Assembly (NCBI RefSeq): GCF_038007285.1
Contig: NZ_JBBOWX010000001.1
Span: 4,233,501 to 4,297,500, forward strand
From: Sporosarcina sp. FSL K6-3457
Lineage (GTDB): Bacteria > Bacillota > Bacilli > Bacillales_A > Planococcaceae
Length of the DNA stretch: 64,000 nucleotides
Direction: 5' to 3'
Positions 41,999 to 51,182 of the stretch are shown in pieces (position 1 is the first letter of the stretch; every line of letters begins with the position of its first letter). Under the pieces are notes generated by a model. That model saw nothing but the letters and a program-made list of their open reading frames with translations, was not told the DNA's origin and did not search any database. The position numbers were made by a program, and so were the translations under genes.

Positions 41999-42019
41999 GT
42001 TACTAATAACTAACATTTA
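41999..42019. promoter_or_regulatory. Putative TetR operator, copy B
   Basis: GTTACTAATAACTAACATTTA, differing by one base from 40978-40998. The arms are TGTTA/TAACA. The rest of 41846-42204 shows only a short AGTAAA-TGAT-TTTACT palindrome (41864-41879) right at the TetR promoter. Confidence 0.6.
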
Positions 42020-42204
42020 TCTAATTCTTATCTTAGCTTCTCATTCAAAGAATGTCAAAATAAACAGTAGTCACCCAAATAGTTCAATGGGTGCCTGGTA
42101 CTGATTTTTCATGTTAAATATTTTAAAATGTAAACATCCGCAAAAATAATCAAAAAACACTCCATTTCTTTTGCTATTCTGTTAATGAAAGGAGGGAACA
42201 TTAT

Positions 42205-43085
42205 TTGCATTATGAAGGTGTTATAAAAAAACAATCAATTATATTGAAGAACGATTGCATGAATCGTTAATGATTGATGATATAGCGGAGCAAGCAGGAT
42301 TTTCTAAATTTCATTTCCATCGAATTTTTCGTTCATTGATTGGGATGTCTATAACCGAGTATATCCGGGTGAGACGTTTGGCAAATGCTTCGGTGGCTTT
42401 ACTCTATACAAACGAACGAATTTTGGATATTGCATTATATTATCATTTTGAGTCTCAGGAGGCTTTTACAAGAACCTTCAAAAAGTATTATCATTTGCCG
42501 CCCGGACAATATCGTAAACTGATGTCCAGTATGCTAAAAAACAAGGAGGAATCTTATATGGATCAGCAAGTAAAAGGCTGGTTTTTAAGCGGAACAGATC
42601 AATTTAATTATGAAATGGGTATTGATCGTGAAATTGTTCATCAAGGAAAAGCATCAGGCTATTTAAAGTCTAAAACGGTACTTGATGATTCAAGTTTCTC
42701 TACAATGATGCAGCAATTTAAAGCGGATAGGTTTAAGGGAAAGAGAATTAGACTTTCTTGTTTTTTAAAGACCAAAGATGTTCAGTCGTTTAGTAGCATG
42801 TGGATGAGAGTTGATAATGCTTATGGCGATGTATTACAGTTCGATAATATGAGCAATCGTTCCATAAAAGGGAATACAAACTGGAACCGCTACTCCATCG
42901 TTTTGGATGTCCCCTCAGATAGTTCGATTATAGCATTCGGAATTATTTTGTCAGGACAAGGTCATGTGTGGGCGGATCAGTTTACCTTTGAAGAAGTTGA
43001 TGAAAATGTGGAAACAACTAATTTAGAGAAGCAATCGGAATTATTGGATGAGCCATTAAACTTATCCTTTGAAGAGGAAATCTAA
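42205..43085 (+). pseudogene. AraC-family regulator with an early frameshift
   Basis: AraC-type DNA-binding domain at the N-terminus (DIAEQAGFSKFHFHRIFRSLIG, then IALYYHFESQEAFTRTFKKYY and LPPGQYRK), followed by a 170-residue effector-like region rich in KGKRIRLSCFLKTKD-type beta structure. The natural start is TTG at 42205 after AAAGGAGGG; it reads HYEGVIKK, but the A run at 42225-42231 has 7 A where 8 would continue TINYIEERLHESLMIDD in frame. A downstream start at 42255 would lose helix 1. So: pseudogene, slippage or sequence error. Confidence 0.8.
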
Positions 43086-43126
43086 TTGTAAGTGAAGCAG
43101 TTAATAATTAAGCTAATTGGCATGTC

Positions 43127-43162
43127 AAAGAGCACCCTCTCTTATTAAAAGGGCGCTCTTTT
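43127..43162 (+). terminator. Terminator after the AraC gene
   Basis: AAAGAGCACCCT / AGGGCGCTCTTT stem followed by TT, 40 bases past the stop codon. Confidence 0.7.
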
Positions 43163-43263
43163 GCGCTTATATTCTAAAGTGATCAAATGCTTCGTATCGC
43201 TGCAAAGAATCTTCAGTAAACATAAGAACGGTGACTGGTACCACTCCCAAGAAACTCCTTCCT

Positions 43264-43342
43264 CTTTCACATCTTTTGTCAAAATAAGCCCTTCATGCTG
43301 CTCGATTAATGAATCAAGCAGTTCCCGGTATTACATACTCAT
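43264..43342 (-). pseudogene. 5' fragment of an AbiEi antitoxin gene
   Basis: Read leftwards: MSM, stop, YRELLDSLIEQHEGLILTKD, VKE. It aligns with the first 25 codons of abiEi at 8403 (MDYRKMLDSLIEQ then CEGLVLTKDV). The Asp codon has become TAA and the rest of the gene is missing. Upstream, GCATGATTGTAAA (43375-43387) matches one arm of the abiE operator. The 43343-43676 gap shows nothing else. Confidence 0.8.
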
Positions 43343-43676
43343 CACCCTCAATGCTTTTATCGCATTCAATATTAGCATGATTGTAAACATCCGGAGTATT
43401 ATTTCATGAAACTATACTCATGTAACACGGCTTGCTTCACCATTAATTAAATTGTCAACCAAGACATGGGACATAGATAAAGGTCATTGTTATTGATTAA
43501 TGATTATAAAAAGAATAAAGGAATACTAATGACTTTATCAAAACTTTATCAAAGTTTTATGAGATTACTATCTAGTCATTACGAACACAATAACTCTCTC
43601 TTGTATGATTATAAATATCAAAAGTTATTAAGAGAAAAATAACAGAAGTATTAGAATCAAAGAGGGAGTGCAGAAC

Positions 43677-44423
43677 ATGCTTTCAAAAAAGATCAGTACA
43701 GGAACAGAAACCATCGTAGTTAATAACGTAACGAAACGATACGGTACGAAGACAGCCGTTGAAAATGTGTCTTTCACTGCAAAAGCAGGCCGGGTAACTG
43801 GCTTTTTAGGGCCTAATGGTGCGGGTAAATCTAGTACGCTACGCATTTTACTTGGCCTTGATCATCCTACTAGCGGAACAGCTCTCATTGAGGGAAAACC
43901 GTTCGTCGAACATACCCAGCCTCTGCGGACGGTCGGAGCCATGCTAGATGGTGCTTCTGCTGTTCCAGAACGTCGTGGGATTGATCATCTCCGCTGGATT
44001 GCCGAGTCCAACCGAATTCCGAAACAGCGTATAGATGAAGTATTAGAAACAGTAGGACTCGCTAAGGCGGCAAAAGTGCGGGTGCGTAAATACTCTTTGG
44101 GAATGAAGCAACGTTTAGGATTGGCGGTAGCCCTGCTTGGTGAACCACGTATCCTCGTATTGGATGAGCCGGTCAACGGACTAGATCCTGAAGGTATAAG
44201 AACAGTCAGAAGTCTTCTACGTAAATACGCAGAAGATGGAAATACTGTTCTGTTATCAAGTCACCTCATGGATGAGACAGCCAAGATTGTTGATGATATC
44301 GTCATTATCAACAAAGGAAAAATCATCGCCAATGGTACTTTGGATGAGGTAACTGCAGGACACTCTTCTCTAGAGGAAGCATTCTTTGCATTGACAGGTA
44401 TAAAAAGAGGTGAGAGTTGGTGA
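43677..44423 (+). CDS. ABC transporter ATP-binding protein (BcrA/lantibiotic-immunity type)
   Basis: A 248-residue ATPase: Walker A GPNGAGKSS near residue 44, signature YSLGMKQRLGLA near 141, Walker B ILVLDEP near 162 and switch LSSHLM. The short C-terminus and FGLD-free D-loop resemble bacitracin/lantibiotic export ATPases. GAGGGAG is 8 bases before the ATG at 43677. It starts an operon with two permease genes through overlapping stops and starts, followed by a two-component system, the common layout of antimicrobial-peptide resistance loci. Confidence 0.9.
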   Translation: MLSKKISTGTETIVVNNVTKRYGTKTAVENVSFTAKAGRVTGFLGPNGAGKSSTLRILLGLDHPTSGTALIEGKPFVEHTQPLRTVGAMLDGASAVPERRGIDHLRWIAESNRIPKQRIDEVLETVGLAKAAKVRVRKYSLGMKQRLGLAVALLGEPRILVLDEPVNGLDPEGIRTVRSLLRKYAEDGNTVLLSSHLMDETAKIVDDIVIINKGKIIANGTLDEVTAGHSSLEEAFFALTGIKRGESW

Positions 44424-45229
44424 CTGATATGTTCGCTATTATCCGTTCTGAACTAACAAAAATAGTGACTTTACCAAGTGTATGGATAGTCACAGTAATT
44501 CTTCTTGCCCTTAGTTTACTCTTTCAGTACCAAGGAATGGCTGTAACCAAAGAAGTATTGGAAACTTTAGACGCCAACGGTATGCACTGGTGGTATGGAA
44601 GACCAGTTGATGCTGAACTTGATCAATTTGCTACAATGGGTGCCGTCATCTTTAATCCAGGCATATTCTTTCCCTTGCTTGGTGCGGTGATTGCCGGTGC
44701 TGAGTTTCGCACTGGTCAACTCGGTCTAAGCGTTCTAGCTGTACCTTCTCGAACTCGACTTGTCATAGGAAAAACCATTGCGACTGCACTTTATGCTCTT
44801 ATAACTGGATTTACTTTTATAATCATGACAATCTTTTCAACCTATCTTGCTGTGAAGGACTGGCAGCCTGATCTCATATGGAGATCGGAAGCACTGACTC
44901 AGATGGTAGGTGGAGTGCTGTTCATCGTTGCAATTACCTTGATAACTTTCGGAATCACTCTTATTACACGACGCACTCTATTTGGCATTGTAGTGATGGG
45001 AGGATTTATTGGTGTGACCTTAACTCAAGTAATCGCTTCATTTATACCAGATTTAGACGCATTGACACCAATCAGCGCTGCGCGGAACTTACTATTGCAA
45101 AATGACACTGGTATTCAAGCAGCACCATTCAGCTCAAGTCCTGAAATCGGAGCATTGGTACTAATTGGATGGGTTTTGTTAGCGTTCATTGTCTCTATGA
45201 TCACTGTTCAGCGGAGGGATGCACGATGA
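44420..45229 (+). CDS. ABC-2-type permease, first subunit
   Basis: A 269-residue six-helix ABC-2 permease: an N-terminal amphipathic ELTKIVTLPSVWIVTVILLAL, a FFPLLGAVIAGAEFRTGQLGLS loop and a last helix before RRDAR. It pairs with the ATPase ahead of it. The start is GTG at 44420 overlapping the ATPase stop (GTGA); an ATG at 44429 is possible. It overlaps the next permease by ATGA, so three proteins are translationally coupled. Confidence 0.9.
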   Translation: MTDMFAIIRSELTKIVTLPSVWIVTVILLALSLLFQYQGMAVTKEVLETLDANGMHWWYGRPVDAELDQFATMGAVIFNPGIFFPLLGAVIAGAEFRTGQLGLSVLAVPSRTRLVIGKTIATALYALITGFTFIIMTIFSTYLAVKDWQPDLIWRSEALTQMVGGVLFIVAITLITFGITLITRRTLFGIVVMGGFIGVTLTQVIASFIPDLDALTPISAARNLLLQNDTGIQAAPFSSSPEIGALVLIGWVLLAFIVSMITVQRRDAR

Positions 45230-45978
45230 ATGCAAGTACACAACACCAAGAAATCCGTATCCAGGATGTTATCACCGCAGAGGTGACCAAAATCATCACA
45301 CACCCGATAGTCATGGTTGCTCTTGCAATTACGATGATCGTCAACTTTGGTGTTGCAATCATTGACGCCATTGGAGTCTCATTCTATACCGATTTCAATC
45401 AAGATCCAGCAACGATTTCTGATTTCGGGGTCGTCATGTTTGCTCCCATCTATGCTTTCCTCATTCTGCCCATCAACGCGGCAAGTAGTGAGTATCAAGA
45501 TGGGCAGTTTCGTATGACTCTCCTAGCCATTCCGAATCGTCAAACGCTTACGATAGGCAAGTTCATAGCAACGACTATTGTCGTACTCTCAGCCATTATT
45601 GTCATACTCGTTCCTCCACGTTTAATTATTGGTTTTTCAGATGGACTTAGTGTCGGAGATATCATTGTAGACCTCAGTCGGTGGATCACTGTTTACCTGT
45701 TGATGTCTTTAATCGCCTTTGGATTAGCTGGTTTATTGCGCAGTACGATTGCACCATTGGCAATTTTAATAATGATACCAATTTTCGTCGGTACCGGTAT
45801 TCTACAATGGCCAGAAGGCCTTCGTTTCTTGCCCGATCAGGCAAGCAGGAGCCTGCTAGGAACCCCTGCCTATGAAGTGACCGAACTTCCGCTAGGGATC
45901 GCTTTCTTCACACTTTTAGGCTGGGCGTTATTATGCATGATTCCTTATTGTATTTCTCTTCTACGACGAGATAGTTAA
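45226..45978 (+). CDS. ABC-2-type permease, second subunit
   Basis: A 250-residue six-helix permease paralogous to the preceding one (ASSEYQDGQFRMTLLAIPNRQT corresponds to AGAEFRTGQLGLSVLAVPSRTR). The two likely form a heterodimeric channel with the ATPase dimer. GCGGAGGG is 8 bases before the ATG, inside the end of the first permease. The 110-base gap after it precedes the response regulator. Confidence 0.9.
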   Translation: MNASTQHQEIRIQDVITAEVTKIITHPIVMVALAITMIVNFGVAIIDAIGVSFYTDFNQDPATISDFGVVMFAPIYAFLILPINAASSEYQDGQFRMTLLAIPNRQTLTIGKFIATTIVVLSAIIVILVPPRLIIGFSDGLSVGDIIVDLSRWITVYLLMSLIAFGLAGLLRSTIAPLAILIMIPIFVGTGILQWPEGLRFLPDQASRSLLGTPAYEVTELPLGIAFFTLLGWALLCMIPYCISLLRRDS

Positions 45979-46089
45979 GATATGATGAGTGCAGGAGACG
46001 GAAACTCGTACTCTTATAAAAAAACTAGTTATAATCTATCGTTCTATATATAATGAAGCGGGATAATCTACACCAGAGGAGGGCCGACA

Positions 46090-46779
46090 GTGAATAAGAA
46101 GGTCTTAATAATAGAAGATGAGACTGAACTAGCAGATATCATTAGAGACTATCTCAAAAAGGATAGTTTTGAAGTGACTATCTGTAATTCAGGGAATGAT
46201 GCATTAAACATTTTTAATAAACTACAACCTGATATTATTTTGCTGGATTTGATGTTGCCAGGAATTGATGGGCTAGAAATTTTGAGGAATATTCGGCTAC
46301 AGTCTACACTGCCTGTAATTATTATCAGTGCAAAGGAAACAGAACTAGATCGTATCTTAGGGTTAGGATTAGGCGCGGATGATTACGTGGTGAAGCCGTT
46401 TTCTATAAAGGAACTTGTAGCAAGGGTGAAAGCCCAACTAAGAAGAGCAACGGCATTTACGAACTTACAAACTGAGGAAAAGTCCATTTTTAGATTTTGC
46501 GATGTAGAAGTGAATAAGCTATCCAGAGTAGTCAAAAAATCCGAAGTTGAAATTCAGTTTACCGCAAAAGAGTTTGACGTCCTTTCATTCATGTTGTCAC
46601 ATCCAAATCAAGTTTTTTCCAAACAGCATCTGTATGATCAAGTATGGGGATTTGATGAATATGGGGACTTAAATACTGTGGTTATCCATATTCAAAAAAT
46701 TAGAGATAAACTAGCCTTGGTTAATTGCATCGTCACTGTTCGTAGTGTAGGTTATCGGTTTAACGGTGATTTACTATGA
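46090..46779 (+). CDS. OmpR-family response regulator
   Basis: A 229-residue regulator: receiver with DE pair (IEDETEL), phospho-acceptor Asp in DIILLDLMLPGIDG near residue 53 and K in VVKPFS near residue 102; C-terminal winged helix with FTAKEFDVLSFM and VRSVGYRF. The start is GTG, with GAGGAGGG 7 bases upstream. It overlaps the sensor kinase gene by 4 bases. Its neighbours suggest it regulates the ABC exporter genes just before it. Confidence 0.9.
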   Translation: MNKKVLIIEDETELADIIRDYLKKDSFEVTICNSGNDALNIFNKLQPDIILLDLMLPGIDGLEILRNIRLQSTLPVIIISAKETELDRILGLGLGADDYVVKPFSIKELVARVKAQLRRATAFTNLQTEEKSIFRFCDVEVNKLSRVVKKSEVEIQFTAKEFDVLSFMLSHPNQVFSKQHLYDQVWGFDEYGDLNTVVIHIQKIRDKLALVNCIVTVRSVGYRFNGDLL

Positions 46780-47825
46780 AACGGGACTTACTATCGACAT
46801 TAAAATCTATTCTCATCCTGCTCATTATTGTGCCTTTGCTGGGGCTATTACTGACCGGATTTAGTTCGTCAAGGGAACAATTTGTTTTCATTATTTCCCT
46901 TAGTCTCTTTTTTGCTATTCCTTATATTCTTATAACAATGGCCCTAACTCGTTTTATAAAAATAAGAGTGGTTAAGCCTTTAGAGAAATTAACACAAGTA
47001 TCGAACGAAATTCTTTTAGGAAACCTTGATTGCGCCATTGATTATGATCGGAATGATGAAATTGGTAGATTTGCTGCTCATTTTGAAAAAATGCGATTGA
47101 GTTTAAAGGAAAATAAGACGGAACAAATGACCTTTGAACAAAAACGCAAACAGTTTATCACGAACATTACCCATGATTTAAAGACACCTTTAGCCTCTAT
47201 CAGTGGACATGTTGAGGGGCTGGGAGATGGGATGGCTGTTGACGAAGAAGAATTTCAAAAATACCTAAATGTTATTGATAAAAAAGTGAAAGAACTGGAT
47301 ACTTTGATTGGGCAATTAAAGGTATTCAATGAATCCGAAGAAGATCAGCTATTTACAAAGGGTGAAGTAATCCATGCAAAGGACCTTCTAGAAGAATTAT
47401 ACGAAACATGTGGGATGGATGTAGCTTTACAAGGAATACCTTGTGTTTTAATCAATGAACTAGAGAATGATTGTCGAATTAAAGTGGATAAAGACCATAT
47501 GCAAAGGGTGATTAGTAATTTAGTCAATAATGCTACCAGGTATGCAATGAATACATTTGAAATGAAAGGCTGGAATCATCATCACACGATTTACATTTCG
47601 GTTACAAATGATGGACATCACTTGAAACCAGAGGAGTTACCTAAACTATTTGATAGATATTATTCTGGCGAATATAGAGATGGAAATCCAAAAGGACATC
47701 TAGGGATTGGGCTGAGTATATCAAAGAATCTAGTCTATTTAATGAAAGGTGACATGAAAGCTTCTATAGATAAGAATATATTTATCATAACGATTGAATT
47801 ACCGATTTATGATGAAGGAATATAA
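46776..47825 (+). CDS. Sensor histidine kinase, probable intramembrane-sensing type
   Basis: A 349-residue kinase with two helices (about 11-31 and 39-60) joined by only about 8 residues (SSREQFVF), so there is almost no external sensor; then HAMP, the phospho-accepting His in ITHDLKTPLASISG near residue 130, N box NLVNNATRYA and G box GHLGIGLSISKNLV. This architecture recalls BceS-like intramembrane kinases that read the state of an ABC transporter. Cotranscribed with the response regulator. Confidence 0.9.
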   Translation: MKRDLLSTLKSILILLIIVPLLGLLLTGFSSSREQFVFIISLSLFFAIPYILITMALTRFIKIRVVKPLEKLTQVSNEILLGNLDCAIDYDRNDEIGRFAAHFEKMRLSLKENKTEQMTFEQKRKQFITNITHDLKTPLASISGHVEGLGDGMAVDEEEFQKYLNVIDKKVKELDTLIGQLKVFNESEEDQLFTKGEVIHAKDLLEELYETCGMDVALQGIPCVLINELENDCRIKVDKDHMQRVISNLVNNATRYAMNTFEMKGWNHHHTIYISVTNDGHHLKPEELPKLFDRYYSGEYRDGNPKGHLGIGLSISKNLVYLMKGDMKASIDKNIFIITIELPIYDEGI

Positions 47826-47960
47826 AGAGAATGACAACTCTAGAATACTGTTTTCTGTTTCTTTTTTAAATGTATTTTATCTTGTCCAATATTTCAGGTT
47901 ACCACCAGTAGGTAGTATTCGGTTAAGATACCTAATGAATAATGATAAATAAACTAATAA

Positions 47961-47986
47961 GGACAGACATTTATAAACGTCTGCCC
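47961..47986 (+). terminator. Terminator after the two-component system
   Basis: GGACAGAC / GTCTGCCC stem followed by TTTCTCC. Confidence 0.6.
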
Positions 47987-48020
47987 TTTCTCCACTACTA
48001 AGAATAGAGAACTACCAATT

Positions 48021-48429
48021 TCATTTAGTTTTTTCTTTTCCAATTGAATCAATGACTACTCCAAATATTCCTCCACTTACTAATCCAAAAATAATAGTTG
48101 AAGCCCAGTTGTCGAATGAGAAGTAGCCAACTAATGTCATACTAACAATCGTCAAAAAAACGATATAATATTTTTCGACAAAATTACCCTTTTTAATTTT
48201 CTTGTCCATAGATGAAACCATTTTTTCATCTCCTCTCAGTAGCTGATCTAAAGAGATATTTAATTCATCAGAAAGTTTCACTAGAAGTTGAATATCGGGA
48301 TAATTTCTTCCCACTTCCCAATTTGAAATTTGAAATTGCTGCTCTTGTTACATTTAATCGTTTAGCAAGTTCTTCTTGAGTAATATTCAATTCTGTTCTT
48401 CTTTTTTTTATTTCCTGCCCAATTTCCAC
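48021..48429 (-). pseudogene. XRE-family regulator with two membrane helices, frameshifted by a 7-bp duplication
   Basis: From GTG 48429 (AGGAGGAG 7 bases upstream) it reads EIGQEIKKRRTELNITQEEL, AKRLNVTRAAIS, a standard XRE helix-turn-helix. The next expected residues NWEVGRNYPDIQLLVKLSDE lie in another frame because TTTCAAA is repeated in tandem (around 48320-48335). After that come a linker and two membrane helices (YIVFLTIVSMTLVGYF, ASTIIFGLVSGGIFGVVI). Removing one 7-base unit restores a 134-residue membrane-bound regulator of the YvaO/HTH-TM type. Confidence 0.85.
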
Positions 48430-48687
48430 TAAATATCTCCTCCTAGATTTATCTAATCACGCTTACTTTTTATTTACTAGAAAGGAATGCTTTCATCTTC
48501 ATAAATAGAACGATAGAAACTGTGTCATCCTTGTACCTATCGTATTTGCAACCTCTTTTCCTAAACAATAATAATAGTTTCTTCTATACCTAAATACCGT
48601 TTGGTTAGTATAGATGTATGGATAAATTATCCACTGCTACATGTCTTTGAACACGAGAAACACGCTTAGGTTCATCACCCTGCTTGC

Positions 48688-49245
48688 TTAGTTCTTGAAA
48701 TTAAAATAACTTATTTCTTCAAAAGCACTAACTAGGTCGGTATAAGATTGTACAAATCCTGTATCAATCCATTTCATCAGGAGATTCCACATTCCGCCTG
48801 CATTGAAGGCTAAAGCAAACTCAAGATTCTCTTCACTTATTGTATAAGCGAATTTGTCTTGAATTAATGTATGAATATAAGGTAAACGCATATTAAAAGC
48901 TTCCAATAGAAAATTAGATAATCCATTTTTTCTAAGAGAACAAACGAAGTCTAAATTTTCATGCCAAAATCCCAAAAAGATCTTTGAAACTTTACGCATA
49001 TCAACTTCATCTGTTTCTGCAATTCGCTTTATATATTCCTGTGTCAACAAGTCGAGATAACAATTCAAGACGGCTTCCTTTGAATTAAAATTCCGATAAA
49101 ATGTGCTTCTATCTAAATCGGCTTTTTCAGCGATTTCTTTTATCGTGATTTTGTTATATGGTTTTTCTTTCATTAAATCTAACAAAGCAGTTACTAACCA
49201 TTTTTGTGATTGTATGGCGACGGGATTATTCGTTGAATATATCAT
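48688..49245 (-). CDS. TetR-family regulator
   Basis: A 185-residue TetR protein: ITIKEIAEKADLDRSTFYRNFNSKEAVLNCYLD near residues 33-65, with a TetR_C_7/DhaS-like C-terminal domain. The ATG at 49245 is chosen because AGGAGA lies 7 bases upstream; the frame is open 37 codons further with no site. It is divergent from the HXXEE protein gene at 49409 and may control it. The 48430-48687 gap shows nothing recognisable. Confidence 0.85.
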   Translation of the reverse strand: MIYSTNNPVAIQSQKWLVTALLDLMKEKPYNKITIKEIAEKADLDRSTFYRNFNSKEAVLNCYLDLLTQEYIKRIAETDEVDMRKVSKIFLGFWHENLDFVCSLRKNGLSNFLLEAFNMRLPYIHTLIQDKFAYTISEENLEFALAFNAGGMWNLLMKWIDTGFVQSYTDLVSAFEEISYFNFKN

Positions 49246-49408
49246 TTTATCTTCTCCTATTCTAAGTACAACATACCCTAGGTGTTTGTAGGACTTATTG
49301 AGATCGTATTGAAAATTATTTAACTCTAGTATACGATAGCACTTAAAGTGCAACACGTGTTGCAGTCAGAGTAGAAATTATCCTAATCTAAAGAATGGGA
49401 GATGTTTT

Positions 49409-49942
49409 ATGTTTTTAAACTGGTTAGACGCACATATCAGCATTGAATCGTTATCTTGGTTATTTTTGGCCGTGTTTATGATACATGATCTTGAAGAAAT
49501 TATTTGGATCGAACCTTGGTTTAAGAAAAATTATACAAAGGTTTCTCACATGGTTCCAAGTACTGTTCAACCAATGCTTAAGTCGATGACTAGTATTACA
49601 TCTTCTCAATTTGCCGTAGCCGTAGGAATAGAATTCATTTTATTTATCCCTATTACCTTTTTGGCAGCAGAATATCATCAGTTTCTTATCTTTATTGGTG
49701 TTAACAGCATCCTTTTTCTGCATGTGTTTACGCATGTTGGGCAGTCCCTATCTATTAAGATGATTACTCCAGGAGTCATCACAGCAATTTTTATCGTATT
49801 ACCCTACTCAGTCTATTTATTTTATAGGTTGCTTAATGAAGGTTTGATTGATTGGAACCTCATCTTACTAAGCATCCCTATTGGACTCCTTATAATTCCC
49901 GTAGTTTTGGTTGGCCATTTTATTGGAAAAAGGATTGTTTAG
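49409..49942 (+). CDS. HXXEE-domain membrane protein
   Basis: A 177-residue protein with about five membrane helices. The family motif appears as FMIHDLEEIIW near residue 24, with later conserved histidines in FLHVFTHVGQ near residue 107. HXXEE proteins are of unknown function and may be metal-dependent membrane enzymes. A weak GGGAGATG site precedes the ATG. It is followed after 50 bases by the AhpD-like gene; the divergent TetR is the probable regulator of both. Confidence 0.85.
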   Translation: MFLNWLDAHISIESLSWLFLAVFMIHDLEEIIWIEPWFKKNYTKVSHMVPSTVQPMLKSMTSITSSQFAVAVGIEFILFIPITFLAAEYHQFLIFIGVNSILFLHVFTHVGQSLSIKMITPGVITAIFIVLPYSVYLFYRLLNEGLIDWNLILLSIPIGLLIIPVVLVGHFIGKRIV

Positions 49943-49993
49943 TATTTTTGAGTTTACCTTTATATAACAGTGGATAAAAAAGGAGGGATTGAA

Positions 49994-50485
49994 GTGGCTA
50001 AACTTGTTAACAAAGGGATTGTAAAAGCGGCAGGCTTTATAAATATGAAAAACAGAATAAATTATTTCAAAGTAGCACCAGAAGCTTTAGAGAAAATTTT
50101 AGAACTAGAGAAGTATGTAAAGAAAACATCGATTGATAGAAAACTGAGAGAGCTCGTGAAAATAAGAGTGTCTCAAATTAATGGTTGTTCATACTGTTTG
50201 AATATGCATACAAAAGAAGCGAAAAAATTAAAAGTTACAGATGAACAGATTGACCATTTAAGTACTTGGAAAGAATCGAATAGATATAGTGAAAAAGAAA
50301 AAGTAGCGTTAGAGTTGGCGGAAAACATGACATTAATTTCAGAAAGAGGAGTGAATGACGAGCTGTATCATCGAGCGAGGGAACATTATACTGAAAAAAA
50401 CTATGTAGATTTAGTTATGATTATCAATCAGATCAATATGTGGAATAGGTTATCTATTTCCATGGGAAATAAAGCGAGTAATTAA
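49994..50485 (+). CDS. AhpD-like carboxymuconolactone decarboxylase family protein
   Basis: A 163-residue alkylhydroperoxidase-like protein. The active site CxxC...H is ISQINGCSYCLNMH-like (SQINGCSYCLNMHTKEAKK near residue 61), the AhpD core motif for peroxide reduction. The start is GTG, with GGAGGG 6 bases upstream. Together with the preceding HXXEE gene it may form a small stress operon. Confidence 0.9.
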   Translation: MAKLVNKGIVKAAGFINMKNRINYFKVAPEALEKILELEKYVKKTSIDRKLRELVKIRVSQINGCSYCLNMHTKEAKKLKVTDEQIDHLSTWKESNRYSEKEKVALELAENMTLISERGVNDELYHRAREHYTEKNYVDLVMIINQINMWNRLSISMGNKASN

Positions 50486-50521
50486 AATAGGCAAAAAAAA
50501 AACACTGGATTAAAGATGCCA

Positions 50522-50573
50522 CAGTCACTCAAACAACGCGTTTGTTCAAACTTTCACGATTGTTTGGGTGACA
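50522..50573. repeat. CACTCAAACAA hairpin repeat
   Basis: GTCACTCAAACAA...TTGTTTGGGTGAC, with internal AACTTTCACGATTG. The pieces GTCACTCAAACAA and CTTTCA-GATTG recur at 10.88 and 8.54 kb and the first at 5.84 kb. It follows the AhpD-like gene and probably terminates it. Confidence 0.6.
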
Positions 50574-50644
50574 CCAAAAATGATGTTTTTAATACTTCAT
50601 GGAACCCACTTGAAGTCCATGGGGGCTCCATGCGTTTAGATTAA

Positions 50645-51110
50645 TTATTTATACCATGATTCTCTGTCATCCTGCATTATTCCGTACCTGAAACCAATAT
50701 ATGTAATTGAAAGTATAAAGGTAGCAAAAACATATAATAGGACAATACTAATAAAAATTGTAATATTTGCGATCGTGGCAATTAAATGAGTAGTGCTATA
50801 TTCAATTCAATTCCAAATACTAAAGCTGACATTCCAACGGGTAGTAATAGGCCGATTAAGAATGTATATCGAAACATTTGATTGATTGAAAGGAAGGAAG
50901 AAGTATAATGCTAAACCAAAAAGTAGCCCTAAACTGTATCGGAAATTTAAAAATCCTAAAATATGTTATACCTTCTATTCCCCACATGGCATGAGCAATA
51001 GGAAATGCAAATAATTCAACGTTAGCTCCAGGAATAAGCATCATTAAAGTGCCTTTAAGTTCTTTTTTAAATATAAAAAAAGAAATAAACGCAGAAATTA
51101 GCCCATTAAA
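50645..51110 (-). pseudogene. Decayed AEC (auxin efflux carrier/malate permease) transporter
   Basis: Several leftward frames give FISFFIFKKELKGTLMMLIP, GANVELFAFPIAHAMWGIEG, YTFLIGLLLPVGMSALVFGI and LIATIANITIFISIVLLYVF, in the order found in AEC permeases, but stops and frame changes separate them. No intact frame longer than about 60 codons exists. The gene is clearly dead. Confidence 0.7.
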
Positions 51111-51182
51111 ATATTATACAATTTTTTGAAGACAGGCACCTTAACAAAAATAACCTACTGAATATGTTTCCCATTCGGTAAG

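Noticed and set aside
44878-45105. Additional overlapping coding frame within the first permease
   Set aside because: It lies inside a well-supported membrane protein in another frame, has no family pattern and no ribosome site.
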